The notes beneath the pieces were generated by a model. The model searched no databases. It was given only the letters and a program-made list of their open reading frames with translations, and was not told the DNA's origin. Of a stretch of DNA of 64,000 nt, positions 61,464 through 64,000 are shown one piece after another. The first letter of the stretch is position 1. Every line of letters starts with the position of its first letter. This DNA comes from Isotricha intestinalis (taxonomy: Eukaryota; Ciliophora; Litostomatea; Vestibuliferida; Isotrichidae): assembly GCA_023807065.1 (NCBI GenBank), contig JAJJLU010000371.1, positions 1-64,000 on the forward strand, written 5' to 3'. Made by a program: the position numbers and the translations under genes.

Positions 61464-62120
61464 TTACTTATTAGAAATATTATTTTTTTCATTAACTTCT
61501 CTATAAGCTCTAAATCTATTTCCACTTTTATTAGTCATTTGAATTTCTCTTTGATTATTTTCTTTAATATCAACACTTTGTAAATTTAAAATATTTTTTC
61601 CATAACAACATTTTTTAAAATCACCTCCGAAAAATTGATAAATTTCAATATTTTTATAACAACAATATATTTGAATTAATATTATAGGAATAATTAAAGC
61701 TCCACAAAAAACAATAATTGAAGCAGCAGTTCCATTTCTTATTTTATGTGTTTGCTCACTATTACAATAATACAATATAAATACTATAATCATTGTTAGT
61801 AATATAAAAGAAAAATATGATAATAATGCTATTTTAAGAACATAATTTCTAAAAAAATTTTGTATTTTTAAACATTCTTTTTTGTTTAAACATTTTAAAT
61901 TTGCATATGAAGAACCAACACAACAATTATCATCATTATATTCTTCTTGTTTACATTTTATTGCACAATATGCTCTGTATGATGTATCTATTAATCTATT
62001 TCCTGTTCCATATATTGTGTTTGTTCTTGGATCTTTTAAATTGTTAAAGGGATCGTAGTATGGAGTCCAACTTATAATATTTTTTAATAGGATTATTATT
62101 GTAATATTTATTTTTTTCAT
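61464..62120 (-). CDS. Multi-pass membrane protein with Cys-rich ectodomain
   Basis: 218 residues. The N-terminus KINITIIILLKNIISW is a signal peptide or anchor. A Cys-rich ectodomain follows (YCAIKCKQEEYNDDNCCVGS, NLKCLNKKECLKI), then three hydrophobic segments (LLSYFSFILLTMIIVFILYY, ASIIVFCGALIIPIILIQIY) and a Cys/Gly-rich then basic tail. No family recognised; cell-surface or vesicle location inferred. Stop TAA. Confidence 0.7.
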   Translation of the reverse strand: MKKINITIIILLKNIISWTPYYDPFNNLKDPRTNTIYGTGNRLIDTSYRAYCAIKCKQEEYNDDNCCVGSSYANLKCLNKKECLKIQNFFRNYVLKIALLSYFSFILLTMIIVFILYYCNSEQTHKIRNGTAASIIVFCGALIIPIILIQIYCCYKNIEIYQFFGGDFKKCCYGKNILNLQSVDIKENNQREIQMTNKSGNRFRAYREVNEKNNISNK

Positions 62121-62373
62121 TTTTTATTTTTAAATTTATATTTTTTTCTGTTCTGAAAAATTTAGTTTTTGGTAAAAATAAAAAAATGAAATTAATCAAA
62201 AAAAATAAAATAAAATATAAATAAAAGCAAATAAATATAATATTATGTATAAATTTTAAAGAAATGGGAGCATCATCCATTTGTTGTAATTTACCAACAA
62301 GAACAATGACTCCAACAAAAGAAAAAAAACAAAGCAAAAAGAACCAAATATGAATAATTAAATTCAAATACAT
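62044..62373 (-). CDS. Possible small two-span membrane protein overlapping the next gene
   Basis: A 109-codon frame with ATG at 62373 (MYLNLIIHIWFFLLCFFSFV) and two or three strong hydrophobic helices up to about residue 72. Codons in GKLQQMDDAPISLKFIHN look like real coding. The last 25 codons overlap, out of frame, the start of the 218-residue gene, which is unusual for a eukaryote. The true 3' end may differ, for instance by an intron I cannot place. Tentative. Confidence 0.35.
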   Translation of the reverse strand: MYLNLIIHIWFFLLCFFSFVGVIVLVGKLQQMDDAPISLKFIHNIIFICFYLYFILFFLINFIFLFLPKTKFFRTEKNINLKIKNEKNKYYNNNPIKKYYKLDSILRSL

Positions 62374-62395
62374 ATTCAGTAAAATAACTTAATAA

Positions 62396-62970
62396 ATGGA
62401 TGAGGCACTTTTAACAAGTCAAGTATATAATAATTAAAATAATAAATTTGATTTAAGTGGTACTTGAATTAAGAAAGGAAAAAGAAATTCAGCCGTGAAT
62501 TTATAAAGAACCCATTCATCAGAAAAGAAAATATTAAACCATCCAAATATAATAAAAACAATATTAGTAAATGAAATTAATGATGAAACACATAAACATT
62601 GTTTAATAAACAATAATGAACAAAAATTTTGTTTTTGTATTACAAATGAATGAGTATAAGCATATTAATAGATAAATATGGCATTTTATCAGATGAAATT
62701 ATAAGAAAATATACTAAACAAATTATTGATGATTTAAAATATTTATATTCAAATGATTTTATTCATAAAAAATGAACTTCAAATAATATTTTACTTTATT
62801 CATAAAAATCCCTTGATTAAAATTTTTATATTTTATTTCACCTTTATGATAATTATAAATGGAAATTTCTAAAATTAAAATAATAGAAGAACTAGATGAA
62901 TGATTATCTGAAGAAAAGAAATGTTTTATTGAATTATCAACTTAATTTTCATTGCTTCTTCTTATCCATA
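62396..62970 (+). pseudogene. MAP3K (STE11-type) kinase pseudogene
   Basis: Plus-strand text starts MDEALLTSQVYNN and goes on IKKGKRNSAVNL, SEKKILNHPNIIKTILVNEI, KFCFCITNE, then after a frameshift SISILIDKYGILSDEIIRKY, TKQIIDDLKYLYSNDFIHKK and TSNNILLYS. This matches the MAP3K pattern of HPNI, then SI..L..KYG.L.E..IR.YT.QI..GL.YLHSN.IIHRD then NILL. The catalytic HRD is HKK followed by TGA. The frame has several TAA/TGA stops, including TGA at the conserved Trp. The DFG region is lost or unreadable; a protein-like run (IKIIEELDE, LSEEKKCFIELST) follows to about 62950. Confidence 0.8.
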
Positions 62971-64000
62971 TTATTATAATATCTGTAAAGATATAATTAT
63001 TTTGATTATTAAAATTTTCTATATTATCTTATTTAATACTTCAATGCATTTAAAATCTTAATTTAAATATGTTCAATAATTTTCATTTCATTTGATATTA
63101 TAGTTATTCTTATATCATTTTTATATGATATATTAATTATTGTACATTAATTATATGATTATTATTAAAATATATTTTTAATTTCAAAAATTTCAAAGAA
63201 ATATAATTATCATTAAAAATTCATTTATATTTCTAAACTAAAAATTACATGTTATAATATATGAACTTTAAAAAGATGTATTTTAGTTTTATAAAACAAT
63301 TATTTTAGAATTGAATAGTCATAATTAGTAAGATACATTTAAAACCATTTAAAAAATTTTTTTCACTCTGTTAAAATTAAAATGTAAATTTTTTAAATCA
63401 ACATTTTTAAATCTTGAATAAGGATAAATTTTATGCAAAAAAGTTTTTATAAATAATAAAAGATTTAGCTTCTTCTTAATATAACTTTTTTATATTATTT
63501 AAATAAAATATTCTAAATGTTTGTAGAATGGGATTTTGACTTAGAAAAAATGTTTCTATTATAGAAAGTATTAAAGAAAAGATAGTATAAGAACAATTAC
63601 AAAACTTATCCAATAATACCTTTAAATTAAATTTTACATTTATAATAATTTTTTAATTTCTTTTCTTTAAGAATTTGATATTATAATAAAATGTATCTTT
63701 ATCAATCTTGATAATATCAGTTCATCATCTTCTTTCATTTTCTTCATATATTTCCTCACTTTATCAAATTTACATCAATTATGATTTATCTTTCTGTTTT
63801 ATTAATGTTAATTTCAATTATTACATAAAATTTCATAGAAATATTCCAAGTTCATATAGATTATCTACACTTCTTTTACATTTTAAATGAATTGTTTTTC
63901 AAACAAATTAATGAATTATTTTTATAAATAATATTTGACTCCTTTTCAATATTTAATTTAGGGTGATTAATTAAGTTAAATTAGGAAAAGTATTTTCCAC
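62971..64000. other. Gene-poor AT-rich region with one short decayed frame
   Basis: No intact gene. Near 63510-63665 a plus-strand run reads FVEWDFDLE then, after a shift, KNVSIIESIKEKIV, then TAA, then EQLQNLSNNTFKLNFTFIII, which looks like a gene fragment. The rest is AT-rich. The sequence ends without a telomere, so the chromosome continues. Confidence 0.5.

Noticed and set aside
63708..63890. 60-residue plus-strand frame near the right end
   Set aside because: Composition is that of random AT-rich sequence, with no leader or motif.
1..64000. tRNA, rRNA or CRISPR arrays
   Set aside because: No tRNA T-loop signature, no rRNA-like stretch and no spaced direct-repeat array seen by eye in any intergenic gap; a covariance search would be decisive.

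Overview
The window is the left end of a ciliate macronuclear chromosome. It opens with a C-rich telomeric repeat of 7-base units (CCCCAAT, the first unit cut short). The first stop codon lies only about 145 bases further in. The DNA is extremely AT-rich, genes are tightly packed on both strands, and intergenic gaps are often under 150 bases. The protein set is typical of ciliates: PAS/TmcB-type membrane giants, calcium-dependent kinases, an IP3-receptor-like channel and many Asn/Lys-rich proteins. All three standard stop codons end genes (mostly TAA; TAG at 24754-24756; TGA at 42807-42809 and 61369-61371). The organism therefore appears to use the standard code, unlike Tetrahymena or Paramecium. 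The two spliceosomal introns I can place are 24 and 30 nt. The combination of standard code, CCCCAAT telomere and very high AT fits a litostome ciliate, perhaps of the rumen/entodiniomorphid type; this is inference. The sequence does not end in a telomere on the right, so this is a chromosome longer than 64 kb, not a nanochromosome.

Layout. At 0.2-13.6 kb, two very large PAS membrane proteins of the same architecture flank a TEX47/BLUF-like gene, a TPM-domain membrane protein and a decayed gene. At 13.7-30.2 kb there is a divergent kinase pair (PH/EF-hand CAMK-type and STK32/YANK-type), a tail-anchored protein, a ubiquitin-fold-like protein, a ZNF706-like zinc-finger protein, a membrane-anchored aspartyl protease, a small secreted peptide and several coiled-coil proteins. 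At 30.5-42.8 kb there is an IP3R/RyR-type calcium channel without the N-terminal ligand-binding region, a pseudogene, a short CDPK-like kinase, an inverted-repeat element, an ADP-ribosyltransferase-like protein, an ankyrin protein, another decayed gene and a small protein with KNL1-like PP1-docking motifs. At 43.2-62.4 kb there is a Sen1-type helicase, a PH/zinc-ribbon protein, an atypical ArfGAP, an FxP-repeat protein, a kinase with an N-terminal ubiquitin/PB1-like domain, an EEP phosphatase/nuclease, a CDPK, a cyclin, an FHA protein and an SPP/SPPL-type intramembrane protease homologue. From 62.4 to 64.0 kb the region is gene-poor and carries a clear MAP3K-type kinase pseudogene.

Functional themes are calcium signalling (IP3R-like channel, two CDPK-type kinases, EF-hand kinase), kinase signalling (five kinases plus one kinase pseudogene), membrane sensing (PAS giants) and membrane/secretory proteins. 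There is no sign of operons. Neighbouring genes are mostly unrelated and are linked only by shared short divergent promoters. The most unusual features are several decayed genes whose in-frame stops fall mainly at Gln- or Trp-like positions, a 27-bp inverted repeat, and a set of enzymes with altered signature residues (SPPL GxGD, ArfGAP arginine finger, CDPK HRD, IP3R pore).
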